From positions 177,160 to 241,159 of the forward strand of contig JAPOWW010000010.1 of assembly GCA_026707405.1 (NCBI GenBank): a stretch of 64,000 nucleotides of DNA. Reading direction: 5' to 3'. The first letter of the stretch is position 1, and each line of letters starts with the position of its first letter. The notes beneath the pieces are model-generated. The model saw nothing but the letters and a program-made list of their open reading frames with translations. It ran no database searches and was not told the DNA's origin. Shown here in pieces: positions 1 to 8,979 of the stretch. The stretch comes from Chloroflexota bacterium. GTDB taxonomy: Bacteria > Chloroflexota > UBA11872 > VXNJ01. Made by a program: the position numbers and the translations under genes.

Positions 1-1
1 G

Positions 2-1081
2 CCGGACTACCTGGCGACCGTGAACGACCTGGACATCGGCGAAATCCCCGAACCGGACGACGTAGCCGAGGCTTTCCTGTCGCTGCTCTCCTCGCCGAAC
101 ATCGCCTCCAGGGAGTGCGTATACCGCACGTACGATCAGACTGTCGGCTCTAACACCGTCGCGGGCCCCGGCGCGGACGCCGCGGTCCTGCGCATCAAAG
201 AGGCTAATCGGGCCATCGCGCTTTCCACCGACGGAAACGGGCGAATCTGCTACCTGAACCCTCGTGCGGGTGGAGCAATGGCCGTCGCCGAGGCCGCGCG
301 CAACGTCGTCTGCTCGGGCGCGCGCCCGCTCGCCATAACCAATTGCCTCAATTTCGGATCGCCCGACAATCCCGCCGTGTACTACCAGCTGGCCGAAGTT
401 ATCGAGGGCATGGCCGAAGCCTGCGCCGCTTTCGACATACCCGTAACCGGCGGCAACGTCAGCCTCTACAACGAGGCCGACGGCGTTCAAATCTTCCCCA
501 CGCCCGTCATCGGTATGCTTGGCGTAATCGACGACGTTGACCTGCGCGTCGGAATAGCGTTCGCAGGCGAGGGCGATCTGATCGCGGTCATCGGCTACGT
601 TCACGGTTCGCTCGATGGCAGCGAGTACCTCAAGCTGGCCCACGGCCAGATCAAGGGGCGCCCGGATATCGATCTGTCGCGGGAGGTCGCCGTTCAGAGC
701 GTCTGCACCTCCGCTATTGAGGCTCGGTTGCTCACTTCCGCTCACGACATCTCGGACGGCGGGCTTGCCGTTGCGCTCGCCGAATCGTGCTTCGCGGGCG
801 GCATTGGGGCGGCCGTCGACCCCGGATCGACGTCCGCACGATCCGATGAGCTCTGGTTCGGCGAAGCGCCTTCCAGAATCCTTGTATCGCTGGTCCCGGG
901 TAATTTGGAGGAAGCAAAGGCCCTGGCATCAGCCCGTGACATCGCCTTTGAAGTGATCGGTCGCGTCGGAGGCGGGGACATAGTTCTCGGCGATGACGTA
1001 ACAGTTCCACTGGATTCAGCGCGCGAGAAGTGGTCCACTGGGCTTTCCGCGGCTTTGTCCGGCAAGTCGGCGGCACACTAG
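2..1081 (+). CDS. purL: Phosphoribosylformylglycinamidine synthase PurL, C-terminal part (5' truncated by window edge)
   Basis: This is the last 359 residues of PurL, the ATP-dependent enzyme that converts FGAR and glutamine-derived ammonia to FGAM in purine synthesis. The frame is open from base 2, so the gene begins before the window. The visible part is the second AIRS-type half. It carries a GPGADAAVLRI stretch, the glycine-rich PRAGGAMAVAEAARN segment, the ITNCLNFGSP motif and the GGNVSLYNE motif, all typical of the small bacterial PurL. The stop lies only 20 bases before the chosen purF ATG, and the purF frame reads back into the purL end, so the two are cotranscribed. The family call is very secure. 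Confidence 0.97.
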   Translation, partial: PDYLATVNDLDIGEIPEPDDVAEAFLSLLSSPNIASRECVYRTYDQTVGSNTVAGPGADAAVLRIKEANRAIALSTDGNGRICYLNPRAGGAMAVAEAARNVVCSGARPLAITNCLNFGSPDNPAVYYQLAEVIEGMAEACAAFDIPVTGGNVSLYNEADGVQIFPTPVIGMLGVIDDVDLRVGIAFAGEGDLIAVIGYVHGSLDGSEYLKLAHGQIKGRPDIDLSREVAVQSVCTSAIEARLLTSAHDISDGGLAVALAESCFAGGIGAAVDPGSTSARSDELWFGEAPSRILVSLVPGNLEEAKALASARDIAFEVIGRVGGGDIVLGDDVTVPLDSAREKWSTGLSAALSGKSAAH

Positions 1082-1101
1082 AATTGAGTTCGCCACTCGA
1101 T

Positions 1102-2649
1102 ATGTGGGGGCAGGGATTGTCGAGCGAGCGCGAAGCTTACGACTACAACCCGGAATCCCGCATCCTCAATGAGGAATGCGGAGTTTTCGGAATATATGGC
1201 CCCGGCGAGGATGTCGCCCGCGAGACCTATTTCGGTCTCTATACCCTTCAGCACAGAGGGCAAGAAAGCGCCGGAATAACCGTCACCGACGGCGCGTCCT
1301 TCCACTCTCACAAGGATATGGGCCTGGTTTCACAGGTTTTCGACGAGCCGGCTTTGACGACTCTCAGGGGCTTCGCGGCTATCGGCCATACACGCTACTC
1401 GACCACCGGGTCTAGCAGAGTGGAAAACGCTCAGCCTGTCGTGATTGAAAGCGACATTGGCCCTATTGCCATGGGCCACAACGGAAACCTCGTAAACGCA
1501 GGCGACTTGAGGGCGGAGTTACGAGAGTTGGGCTTCGAATTCTCGACCTCGACCGACAGCGAGCTGATACTGCAACTCGTGGCGGTCGCGCCTGGAGATA
1601 CGCTCGTCGAGCGGGTCTTGGCCGTCGTTCCCAAGCTCAGCGGTTCGTTCAGCCTGGTTTTTCTCGGCCGCGACACCATAGTCGCGGCGCGGGACGATCT
1701 CGGCAATCGGCCGCTCTGCCTCGGCAGCTACAACGGTAGCTGGATGGTCGCCTCCGAGTCGTGCGCTTTCGGCGCGCTTAAGGCCAAGTTCGAACGCGAC
1801 CTGCTCGCGGGCGAAGTACTCCAGATCGATGACGACGGCCCCAGGACCTTCAGTACCGGTCACCATCCCCCTAAAGCGCTCTGCATCTTTGAGTACATCT
1901 ACTTTGCGCGGCCCGACAGCGAAATTGAAGGATCGAACGTAAACGACGCCCGCAACCGGCTTGGCGCTGCGCTCGCCAGAGAGCACGGCGCCGATGCGGA
2001 CGTGGTAATAGGCGTACCGGATTCCGCCACCGCCGCTGCCATCGGGTTCGCCGGCGAATCCGGCCTTCCCTATGCCGAAGGTCTGGTTAAGAGCCGGTAC
2101 ATTGGCCGTACGTTCATTCAGCCGGACGACCGAATCCGTCAAGCAGGCATCGCGCTGAAATACAGCACGTTGAGGTCTGTGCTCGGAGGTAAGCGGGTCA
2201 TCGTCGTGGACGATTCGATCGTTCGCGGAAACACCACGAGGGCGCTTGTCGATCTCATCCGCCGCTCGGGGGGCGCCAGCGAAGTCCACGTCCGGATCAG
2301 CAGTCCGCCCATTCAGTGGCCCTGCTTTTACGGAATCGACATCCAGCACGGCGACGAGCTCATCGCCCATAACTCTTCGGTCGACGAAATCTGCGCCAGC
2401 ATCGGGGCCGACTCACTCGCGTACCTCAGCGTGGACGCTCTCATTGACGCGACACACGTCCCAGCTAACCAGCTGTGCACCGGCTGCCTGACCATGGACT
2501 ACCCGATCCCCGTACAGCTTGAGATGGACAAGCTGGTGTTCGAATCACCTCCCCTGGAAGGCTCGATGCCGGCGTTACGCCATGACGCCGCTACCGGCGA
2601 CGAGGCTGCGGCCCCAGCCGAGGCTTCCTCCCAAATCGAACTTGTCTGA
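1102..2649 (+). CDS. purF: Amidophosphoribosyltransferase PurF
   Basis: PurF makes phosphoribosylamine from PRPP and glutamine, the first step of purine synthesis. From ATG 1102 it has 515 residues and starts with a 25-residue leader before Cys26 of the ECGVFGIYG motif, the expected N-terminal nucleophile after propeptide cleavage. The PRPP loop VIVVDDSIVRG is present. Cys261, Cys408, Cys459 and Cys462 sit where the B. subtilis enzyme binds a 4Fe-4S cluster, so this is the cluster-bearing, propeptide-processed type. A longer frame reaches back to 1030 inside purL, and TTG 1117 is another possible start. The stop overlaps the purM start by 8 bases. Confidence 0.96.
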   Translation: MWGQGLSSEREAYDYNPESRILNEECGVFGIYGPGEDVARETYFGLYTLQHRGQESAGITVTDGASFHSHKDMGLVSQVFDEPALTTLRGFAAIGHTRYSTTGSSRVENAQPVVIESDIGPIAMGHNGNLVNAGDLRAELRELGFEFSTSTDSELILQLVAVAPGDTLVERVLAVVPKLSGSFSLVFLGRDTIVAARDDLGNRPLCLGSYNGSWMVASESCAFGALKAKFERDLLAGEVLQIDDDGPRTFSTGHHPPKALCIFEYIYFARPDSEIEGSNVNDARNRLGAALAREHGADADVVIGVPDSATAAAIGFAGESGLPYAEGLVKSRYIGRTFIQPDDRIRQAGIALKYSTLRSVLGGKRVIVVDDSIVRGNTTRALVDLIRRSGGASEVHVRISSPPIQWPCFYGIDIQHGDELIAHNSSVDEICASIGADSLAYLSVDALIDATHVPANQLCTGCLTMDYPIPVQLEMDKLVFESPPLEGSMPALRHDAATGDEAAAPAEASSQIELV

Positions 2650-3667
2650 CAGCCGGACCGCGCCCTCGTATAAGCAGGCTGGCGTGGATATAGCGGCGGC
2701 GAATGCCGTAATCGACCGCATACGGGAATCCGTCCACTCAACCCACGGTCCTCTCGTCGTGAGCGATATCGGCGGCTTCGGAGGCGCGTTGAGGATCCCG
2801 CCCGGTATCAATGATCCCGTCATCGTCTCCAGCATCGATTCGGTCGGAACCAAAGTCTCGATTGCCGCCCAGGCCCGGCGATACGACACCGTTGGCGCTG
2901 ACATCGTGAACCACGGCGCGAACGACATACTTGTCGTCGGTGCGCTGCCTTGCGCGTTTCTTGACTACTTTGCCGCCTCCAGGCTCGACCCCGACGTCGT
3001 CGCCGATGTCGTCGAGGGCGCGGCCAGCGCCTGCGGCAAGCTCGATTGCGCGCTGCTCGGGGGCGAGACCGCCGAGCTTCCCGGTGTCTACCAAGAAAAC
3101 GAGTTCGACCTGGCGGGATGCATGATCGGCGTCGCCTCGGAAGCCGAGTTGATCGACATCGACCGCGTCAGACCCGGAGACGCCGTCGTCGTGCTGCCGT
3201 CCAATGGACTGCACACCAACGGCTATTCGCTCGCGCGCCGCGTGTTCCGCGGCTATTCGCTCGATCACGTATTCCCGGAGCTCGGACGGCCGCTGGTCGA
3301 CGAGCTATTGGCCGTCCACCGCTCATACGTCCGAGACCTGCGCGAACTCCTGCCCATGGTGCGCTCCATGGCCCACATCACCGGCGGCGGGCTATTCGAC
3401 AACATCCCGCGGGTTCTGCCCGACTCCCTTGGTGTCGATCTGGAGTGGGGAGCCTGGCAGGTCCCGCCGGTTTTCGAGTTGATAAGAAAGCTGGGTGGCG
3501 TCGACTTCGACGAGATGTGTCACGTATTCAACATGGGCGTCGGCATGGCCGTGATCTGCGCTCCCGAAAACGTGGATGAGTTCGTCTACCGCATCCCCGG
3601 CGCATCGCTGGCTGGGACTGTCCGGACCCTCCAACAGGGCGAAGAAAGAGTGCGCATACTAACGTGA
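2642..3667 (+). CDS. purM: Phosphoribosylformylglycinamidine cyclo-ligase PurM (AIR synthetase)
   Basis: PurM closes FGAM to AIR using ATP. The 341-residue product starts with the family's YKQAGVDI motif about ten residues in, followed by the SDIGGFGG and SSIDSVGTKV segments and the HITGGG motif later in the chain. I chose TTG 2642, which overlaps the end of purF by 8 bases, because the next candidate, GTG 2684, would cut into the conserved N-terminus. Upstream in-frame ATG codons lie entirely inside purF. No clear Shine-Dalgarno is visible, so translation is probably coupled to purF. It ends with a 4-base overlap with purN. Confidence 0.95.
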   Translation: MSDSRTAPSYKQAGVDIAAANAVIDRIRESVHSTHGPLVVSDIGGFGGALRIPPGINDPVIVSSIDSVGTKVSIAAQARRYDTVGADIVNHGANDILVVGALPCAFLDYFAASRLDPDVVADVVEGAASACGKLDCALLGGETAELPGVYQENEFDLAGCMIGVASEAELIDIDRVRPGDAVVVLPSNGLHTNGYSLARRVFRGYSLDHVFPELGRPLVDELLAVHRSYVRDLRELLPMVRSMAHITGGGLFDNIPRVLPDSLGVDLEWGAWQVPPVFELIRKLGGVDFDEMCHVFNMGVGMAVICAPENVDEFVYRIPGASLAGTVRTLQQGEERVRILT

Positions 3668-4323
3668 CGCGGCGTTTGGGACTGGCGGTGCTGGCTTCGG
3701 GGCGCGGGTCAAACCTTCAGGCGATTCTCGACTCGATAGACTCGGGGCGCTTGGACGCCCAGGTCGCGCTGGTGCTCAGCAACACGCCCCGCTGCCTCGC
3801 ACTCGACCGAGCCTCGGAAGCCGGAATACCAACCTGCTGCATCACCAGGAAGGCATCGGGTGGCCGCGCTAGTCAGCTCGCGCGAATTCATGACGCCCTG
3901 GTCGAAGCTGATGTCGATCTCGTCGTCAACGCCGGATTCAATCTGATCCTGTCCTCGGCAACCGTCGAGCATTTCCGAAATCGTATGCTCAACATTCATC
4001 CCTCTCTTCTGCCCGCGTTCGCGGGTGGCATGGCTCCCAAGCCTCAGCGCGACGCGCTGGAGCATGGTGTCAAGGTATCCGGCTGCACCGTGCATCTTGT
4101 AACCGACGAATTGGACGCCGGTCCGATTCTCGCGCAAGCCACGGTACCCGTACTCGATGACGACACGCCCGACACTCTGGCTAGTCGAATCCTCGTCGAA
4201 GAGCACAAGACATTGCCCAAAGTGATCCAGTGGTTCGCCGAAGGCCGCGTTCTGATCCAGGGCCGCCGTACTTACATACTCCCCGAGCCTGTCCAGCAAC
4301 AGACCGCGAGGGTCGCCGGATGA
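3664..4323 (+). CDS. purN: Phosphoribosylglycinamide formyltransferase PurN
   Basis: PurN transfers a formyl group from 10-formyl-tetrahydrofolate to GAR. The N-terminus LAVLASGRGSNLQAI is the phosphate-binding loop, and NIHPSLLPAFAG carries the catalytic His. The VTDELDAGPIL segment carries the catalytic Asp. At 219 residues it is the usual length. The GTG start at 3664 overlaps the purM stop (GTGA) and the gene ends in an ATGA overlap with purH, so it is tightly coupled to both neighbours. The use of a folate cofactor fits the folP and pabB genes later in the window. Confidence 0.95.
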   Translation: MTRRLGLAVLASGRGSNLQAILDSIDSGRLDAQVALVLSNTPRCLALDRASEAGIPTCCITRKASGGRASQLARIHDALVEADVDLVVNAGFNLILSSATVEHFRNRMLNIHPSLLPAFAGGMAPKPQRDALEHGVKVSGCTVHLVTDELDAGPILAQATVPVLDDDTPDTLASRILVEEHKTLPKVIQWFAEGRVLIQGRRTYILPEPVQQQTARVAG

Positions 4324-5885
4324 GCCAGAAGCGCGCCCTGCTGAGCGTCTACGACAAAACTGGCATAGTCGACTTCGCCCGCTGGCTGGTCGATCTCGGA
4401 TTCGAGATCATTTCCACCGGTGGAACACACGCGAGCCTCGATAATGCCGGAATTCCCGTCCGGCAGGTTTCAGAGGTAACCAGCTCTCCGGAGATCTTGG
4501 ACGGACGCGTAAAGACCCTGCACCCGACCATCCACGGCGGACTGTTGGCGCGCCGTGGCAGTCCCGACGACATGCAAACTATTGACGGCATGGACATCCC
4601 TCCCATTGACGTGGTCGCGGTCAACCTCTATCCATTTGCCTCTACTTTGTCTCAGAGAGCCTCGCACGCCGAGATCATCGAGCAGATCGATATAGGCGGT
4701 CCGGCCATGATTCGGTCGGCCGCGAAGAACTCCGAGAGCGTTTTCGTCGTTGTCGATCCGGATGACTATCCGGCCGTTCTGGAAGCTATCGAATCCGGTC
4801 GCGGAGCAGACTTGCGGGACACTCTGGCCGCCAAGGCGTTCAGTCACACTGCCGTGTACGACGCCGTCATAGCGGCATACCTATCGGGACGCGGCGCTGG
4901 CCCGACCCCTGCCGAACTGGCTGTTCCTATGACCAGGATCGGAAATCTCAGCTACGGGGAAAACCCGCACCAGACGGACGCCGCTTTCTATGCTTTCGGA
5001 TCAAAAGGTCTCGATCGATCCGGCCTGGCGGCTACCGAGCAGCTTCACGGTCCGGCGCTCTCTTACAACAACGTGCTCGACGCCGCCGCCGCCTGGGATG
5101 TTGTATCGGACTTCGACCAACCGGCCGTCGCGGTTATCAAGCACGGCAACCCGTGCGGGCTTGCCGCTGGAACGCACCCGCTGGCCGAGCTATTCCGCCG
5201 CGCCCGCGAGGGCGACCCCATTTCGATATTCGGAGGAATAGTCGCTACCAACCGCCCCCTCGACTATCCCATGACCGCGGCCATGCGCAGCATCCGTCTC
5301 GACGTGATCGTCGCGCCCGACTTCGCGCCCGACGCCCTGAAGAGGCTTCGAAGGCGAAAGTCGACCCGGATCCTCAAAGTGCCTTCGCCGTCCCAATCCG
5401 CGAGCGGCCGCCCGCTTCCGCTGTCCGGCAGGCAGGTTCGCTCCGTGCCCGGCGGGTTTCTCTTGCAAGAAAAGGACTCCCTCCCGCCCGACGACCTTGA
5501 AATCAGCGTCGTCAGCAAGCGTCAGCCTACGGACGAGCAACTTGCCCAGCTTCGATTTGCGTGGCGAGCGGTCAAACACGTCAAGTCCAATGCCATCGTC
5601 CTGGTCAAAGACGGAAGTCTGGTCGGGGTTGGAGCGGGCCAGATGAGCCGCGTCGACAGCGTATTCATGGCCGTGCGCCGCGCCGGCGACCGCGCCGCCG
5701 GCAGCGTCCTGGCCTCGGACGCCTTCTTCCCGTTCGACGACGGCCCCGAAATCGCGCTCCGGGCGGGGGTAGAGGCGATAATCGAGCCGGGCGGCTCGAA
5801 AGGCGACCAGAGCGTCATCGACATGGTCGACCGCCACGACGCTGTTTTGGTGTTCACCGGCGGCGAACGTCATTTCCGACACTAA
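4320..5885 (+). CDS. purH: Bifunctional AICAR transformylase / IMP cyclohydrolase PurH
   Basis: PurH performs the last two steps to IMP. The 521-residue protein starts at ATG 4320 inside the purN stop. The N-terminal cyclohydrolase (MGS-like) domain contains VYDKTGI, the STGGTHASL phosphate loop and the GRVKTLHP motif. The transformylase half begins near residue 200 and contains LSYGENPHQ, IKHGNPCG and the SNAIVLVKDG segment. Its length is typical. The reading frame could extend upstream to 4230, but that part is shadowed by purN. It is the last gene of the purine run, and a 566-base gap follows. Confidence 0.97.
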   Translation: MSQKRALLSVYDKTGIVDFARWLVDLGFEIISTGGTHASLDNAGIPVRQVSEVTSSPEILDGRVKTLHPTIHGGLLARRGSPDDMQTIDGMDIPPIDVVAVNLYPFASTLSQRASHAEIIEQIDIGGPAMIRSAAKNSESVFVVVDPDDYPAVLEAIESGRGADLRDTLAAKAFSHTAVYDAVIAAYLSGRGAGPTPAELAVPMTRIGNLSYGENPHQTDAAFYAFGSKGLDRSGLAATEQLHGPALSYNNVLDAAAAWDVVSDFDQPAVAVIKHGNPCGLAAGTHPLAELFRRAREGDPISIFGGIVATNRPLDYPMTAAMRSIRLDVIVAPDFAPDALKRLRRRKSTRILKVPSPSQSASGRPLPLSGRQVRSVPGGFLLQEKDSLPPDDLEISVVSKRQPTDEQLAQLRFAWRAVKHVKSNAIVLVKDGSLVGVGAGQMSRVDSVFMAVRRAGDRAAGSVLASDAFFPFDDGPEIALRAGVEAIIEPGGSKGDQSVIDMVDRHDAVLVFTGGERHFRH

Positions 5886-6451
5886 CCGCTACCGGTGTCA
5901 TTCCGGCCCATCTATTCGTCATTCCCGCGAAAAGCCTGCCCTCGACCCGATCGGGGGCGGGAATCCAGAATTCCCAACAAAGCATCCCGGCCAAGAGCCT
6001 GCTCCGTACCGAGATACGAGGCCCCAATCCAGACCCGATCATTCCGGTTTGCGCGCAGACGATCCGCAAATCGTCCCGTAGGCTAGACATGTCGGACCAG
6101 ATATTCGGAGCCGTCCGGCGCGTGATCAGGAGCGTGAAATCAAAACCGAAGCCGCAACCATTTACACCCCGTTCACCCCATCGTCAAACACCCCGTTTTT
6201 CAAAGTTCACAGGGTAATTTTCAGAGACTTTTATGAAAGTCGCTCTTCCGCTGCCCGCCCCAACGACGGAAATCAGGCACATTTGCCGGGAGCGAGGTCC
6301 GCGAACCGCCTGCTCGCAATCGCCATCCAACCGTGCATGGTGGGCCTGTCGAACCGCGCACAGCGCAACCCGTCATTCCCGTGCGTCCTAAGCCCATTGA
6401 AGAGTCGAAGGGCGCAGTCCTGAAACCCATACTCGAAACCGGGACGGCAGC
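5886..6451. other. 566-base intergenic gap between purH and glgA
   Basis: No credible gene is seen here. Short open frames lack a start signal and family features. The left part carries a hairpin-like repeat that begins GTCATTCCCGC, listed separately. A second fragment, GTCATTCCC, lies at 6372-6380 without a matching right arm. No convincing promoter for glgA could be fixed. Confidence 0.6.
5918..5964. repeat. Palindromic GTCATTCCCGC-type intergenic repeat
   Basis: ATTCCCGC at 5921-5928 is answered by GCGGGAAT at 5957-5964, with an inner perfect palindrome CCCGATCGGG at 5946-5955. The layout resembles the dispersed GTCATTCCCGC...GCGGGAATCC hairpin repeats common in many bacterial genomes. 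It lies 32 bases past the purH stop, so it could also end the purine transcript, although there is no T-tract. Confidence 0.6.
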
Positions 6452-7903
6452 TTGCGAATAGCCATGATCGCGGCCGAGGTCGCCCCTTACGCCAAAACTG
6501 GCGGTCTGGGAGACGTTCTCGCGGCGCTGCCTAAACACGTCGCAATGCTCGGACACGAAGTTTGCTTATTCGTCCCTAAGTACCGACACATCGACCTCCG
6601 TGAAATCGGCGCGACCACCGAAATTGAACGCCTGCCGGTACCGATGGGAGAAAGTTCGGAACCAGGCTCGGTCCACAGTCTGCAACTTGAAGGCGTCCGC
6701 ATCTACTTCCTCGGCGGAGAGCGCTACGTCGAACGAGGTGTGATCTACGGCTATGCCGACGACGGCGAGCGATTCGTCTTCGCCTGCCGTGCGGCGCTGG
6801 AAGCGCTCAAGCTTCTCGATTGGAAGCCCGACGTTATCCATTGCCACGACTGGCACACCGGCCTCATCCCGAATTGGCTAAACACGCTATATCGTGATGA
6901 CCCGTTCTTCATCAAAACAGCGACGTTGCTTACGATCCACAACCTCGCGTTCCAGGGGGTTTTTGGCCGGGACATCCTGAAGCTCGCTGGCTTCGCCGGC
7001 AATGAACTACCTTTCTCATCCCGCCATCCCCGAAGGTCCGACACCGTCAACTTCATGGCGCGGGGCATCGCTTTTGCCGACCAGATAAACACCGTAAGCC
7101 GAGAATACGCCCACGAGATTCTCACCCCCGATTACGGCGAGGGGCTGAACAAGCTGCTCAACCGGCGAAAGGACGACCTGTCGGGCATCCTCAACGGGAT
7201 CGATACCGACATCTACAATCCCGCCATCGACCCGGAAATCGCCACCAACTTCGACGTGTCGTCCTGCGATCTCAAGCTCGACAACAAGCTCGCCCTGCAA
7301 CGCGAGGCCGGACTTGAGCAGCGGCCCGACAGGCCCCTGGCGGCGGTGGTGGCGCGGCTAACGCGTCAGAAGGGCGTCGATCTCGTTGCACAGACGTTGC
7401 CAGTGCTCACCCGGCTCGGCGGTCAGCTGGTGGTCCTTGGAGTCGGAGACTCGGACATCGAGGACCAGCTGGTCCTCGCCGCAAACGCCCACCACCAGGC
7501 CGCGCGAGCATTTCTCCGGTTCGAGCCGAAGCTCGCCCAACGAGCCTATGCTGGAGCGGACGTGCTGCTCGCGCCATCACGTTTCGAGCCTTGCGGTCTG
7601 ACTCAAATGATCGCCATGCGCTATGGAACGGTCCCCGTCGTCAGGTCCACCGGCGGGCTGGCCGAGACTGTGACGGACGTTTCATCAGACCCGGATTGCG
7701 GAACCGGCTTCACTTTCGACGAGTTCGACCCGCTCGACTTCATCGCCGCCGTCGCCCGTGCCTTCGAGCTATACCGCAGCCGCGCCGACTGGCGAACTCT
7801 GATGCTCCGATGTATGGCTCAGGACTTCTCTTGGGGACCAGCCGCCAACGAGTATTCCAACCTTTATGTCAAGCTGATCGAAGAAACACGCTCCGGAAGC
7901 TAA
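6452..7903 (+). CDS. glgA: Glycogen synthase GlgA (GT5 starch synthase)
   Basis: GlgA extends alpha-1,4-glucan from ADP-glucose in the cytoplasm. From TTG 6452 the 483-residue product opens with RIAMIAAEVAPYAKTGGLGDV, which contains the KTGGLG nucleotide-sugar loop (Lys15). The GT-B N domain is followed by a VVARLTRQKG hinge and by the C-domain motif PSRFEPCGLTQMIAMRYG, which carries the catalytic Glu. I kept TTG because the family start lies a few residues before IAAEV. ATG 6464 would remove four conserved residues. No other glycogen gene is near. Confidence 0.95.
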   Translation: MRIAMIAAEVAPYAKTGGLGDVLAALPKHVAMLGHEVCLFVPKYRHIDLREIGATTEIERLPVPMGESSEPGSVHSLQLEGVRIYFLGGERYVERGVIYGYADDGERFVFACRAALEALKLLDWKPDVIHCHDWHTGLIPNWLNTLYRDDPFFIKTATLLTIHNLAFQGVFGRDILKLAGFAGNELPFSSRHPRRSDTVNFMARGIAFADQINTVSREYAHEILTPDYGEGLNKLLNRRKDDLSGILNGIDTDIYNPAIDPEIATNFDVSSCDLKLDNKLALQREAGLEQRPDRPLAAVVARLTRQKGVDLVAQTLPVLTRLGGQLVVLGVGDSDIEDQLVLAANAHHQAARAFLRFEPKLAQRAYAGADVLLAPSRFEPCGLTQMIAMRYGTVPVVRSTGGLAETVTDVSSDPDCGTGFTFDEFDPLDFIAAVARAFELYRSRADWRTLMLRCMAQDFSWGPAANEYSNLYVKLIEETRSGS

Positions 7904-8044
7904 TAGAACGCCATGCATACGTCCAGAATCCCGATCAACTCAGGGCCCTGTGTCACCGATACTTTGATGAATGGTCGAGCGGTAGTCCCGACATCGAATT
8001 AGCTTTCGTTCCGGCCATGCACCGCTTCACCGCCAAGCGCTCGG

Positions 8045-8776
8045 CTATACGCCACAAGCATTCAAGACTCGGCGAACAGGGTGATTTGGATCGTTCTGAC
8101 CGTCCAGGTCGAAGATCACTCGCTCCGGATCGCCAAACGTGGGAAAAACTATCAGATAGAACCTCGATGTCCCCAGCAGACGATTCGCAATTTGCACAGC
8201 GGAGGATCCCAGAGTGTAGACGCCCACGTCGTCGTCCAATCCTCTCCACTTGTCGCTGACCTGATCGCTGCCCTCGAATCGATACAGTACGTTATCTCTT
8301 CCGTATTCAGAAACGTATATCGATCGATCGTCCCATTGTGCGGCGACCTGCAATACTTTGTTGCTCTGAGACGATATGGCGCAACGAACGAATAGCCGAG
8401 CCTCGCGGTGTGTCGAACCGGCTATCGCCGTAGGCCAATCGTATCCAGAATGCTCATTGTAGTTGTCTATGTACCGCCATAGAACAGACGTTTGGCCGGG
8501 CTGAGGCGCGGATGTCGAACTTGGAGTGGACTGTTCCCCAATTGCCCACGCGAACACCGAGCGCACGTCGTCGCGGTGATCGTTCTGGCAGGCAGCTTCA
8601 GCCTGATCGCCGAATGTCCTCTGGTAGATACCCACGTTGCCGTGGTTTCCCAAATGTGCTTCGACAATGTCGTTTAGCTCCACGCAAGTCGTCGGCCATT
8701 GAGCTGCAACTACGGCCGCCGTTAACCCGGCGAGTAATCCAGCTATAGCTACGGAAACGGTCAGTCGGCGCACCAT
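8045..8776 (-). CDS. Secreted protein of unknown function
   Basis: I do not recognise the family. The 243-residue product begins with a clear signal peptide: two Arg followed by a hydrophobic run to about residue 25, ending in AAVVAA. The mature part has four Cys (near residues 31, 62, 131 and 241), a Ser/Thr/Pro linker near residue 85, and a C-terminal half with alternating hydrophobic strands. A strong Shine-Dalgarno (GGGAGGG, 7 bases before ATG 8776) supports the start. It lies downstream of tsaD on the same strand, 203 bases away, so it may be its own unit. It is probably exported and disulfide-bonded. No function is assigned. Confidence 0.75.
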   Translation of the reverse strand: MVRRLTVSVAIAGLLAGLTAAVVAAQWPTTCVELNDIVEAHLGNHGNVGIYQRTFGDQAEAACQNDHRDDVRSVFAWAIGEQSTPSSTSAPQPGQTSVLWRYIDNYNEHSGYDWPTAIAGSTHREARLFVRCAISSQSNKVLQVAAQWDDRSIYVSEYGRDNVLYRFEGSDQVSDKWRGLDDDVGVYTLGSSAVQIANRLLGTSRFYLIVFPTFGDPERVIFDLDGQNDPNHPVRRVLNACGV

Positions 8777-8979
8777 TAAAGTACCCTCCCAAATGGCAAG
8801 AAATATCGCTTGCCGAACAAAAACGTGCTTGCTACGGAAGGGTGTACAGACCCCTCGCCAAACGGCAATTGGCTTACGCAGCCGGCAGCGCTCTGGCGGT
8901 GTTGTTCGGAGGCTAGAGACTATTCGAGCGCGCCAACGACTGGCAACTGGATCGAGTGAGACGGCGACGCGCCAACGAG

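Noticed and set aside
1519-2370. 283-codon minus-strand open frame opposite purF
   Set aside because: It is opposite the conserved PurF core and is a coding shadow.
5561-6217. 218-codon plus-strand open frame running past the purH stop
   Set aside because: The first half is a purH shadow and the rest runs through the intergenic repeat; composition is Arg/Pro rich.
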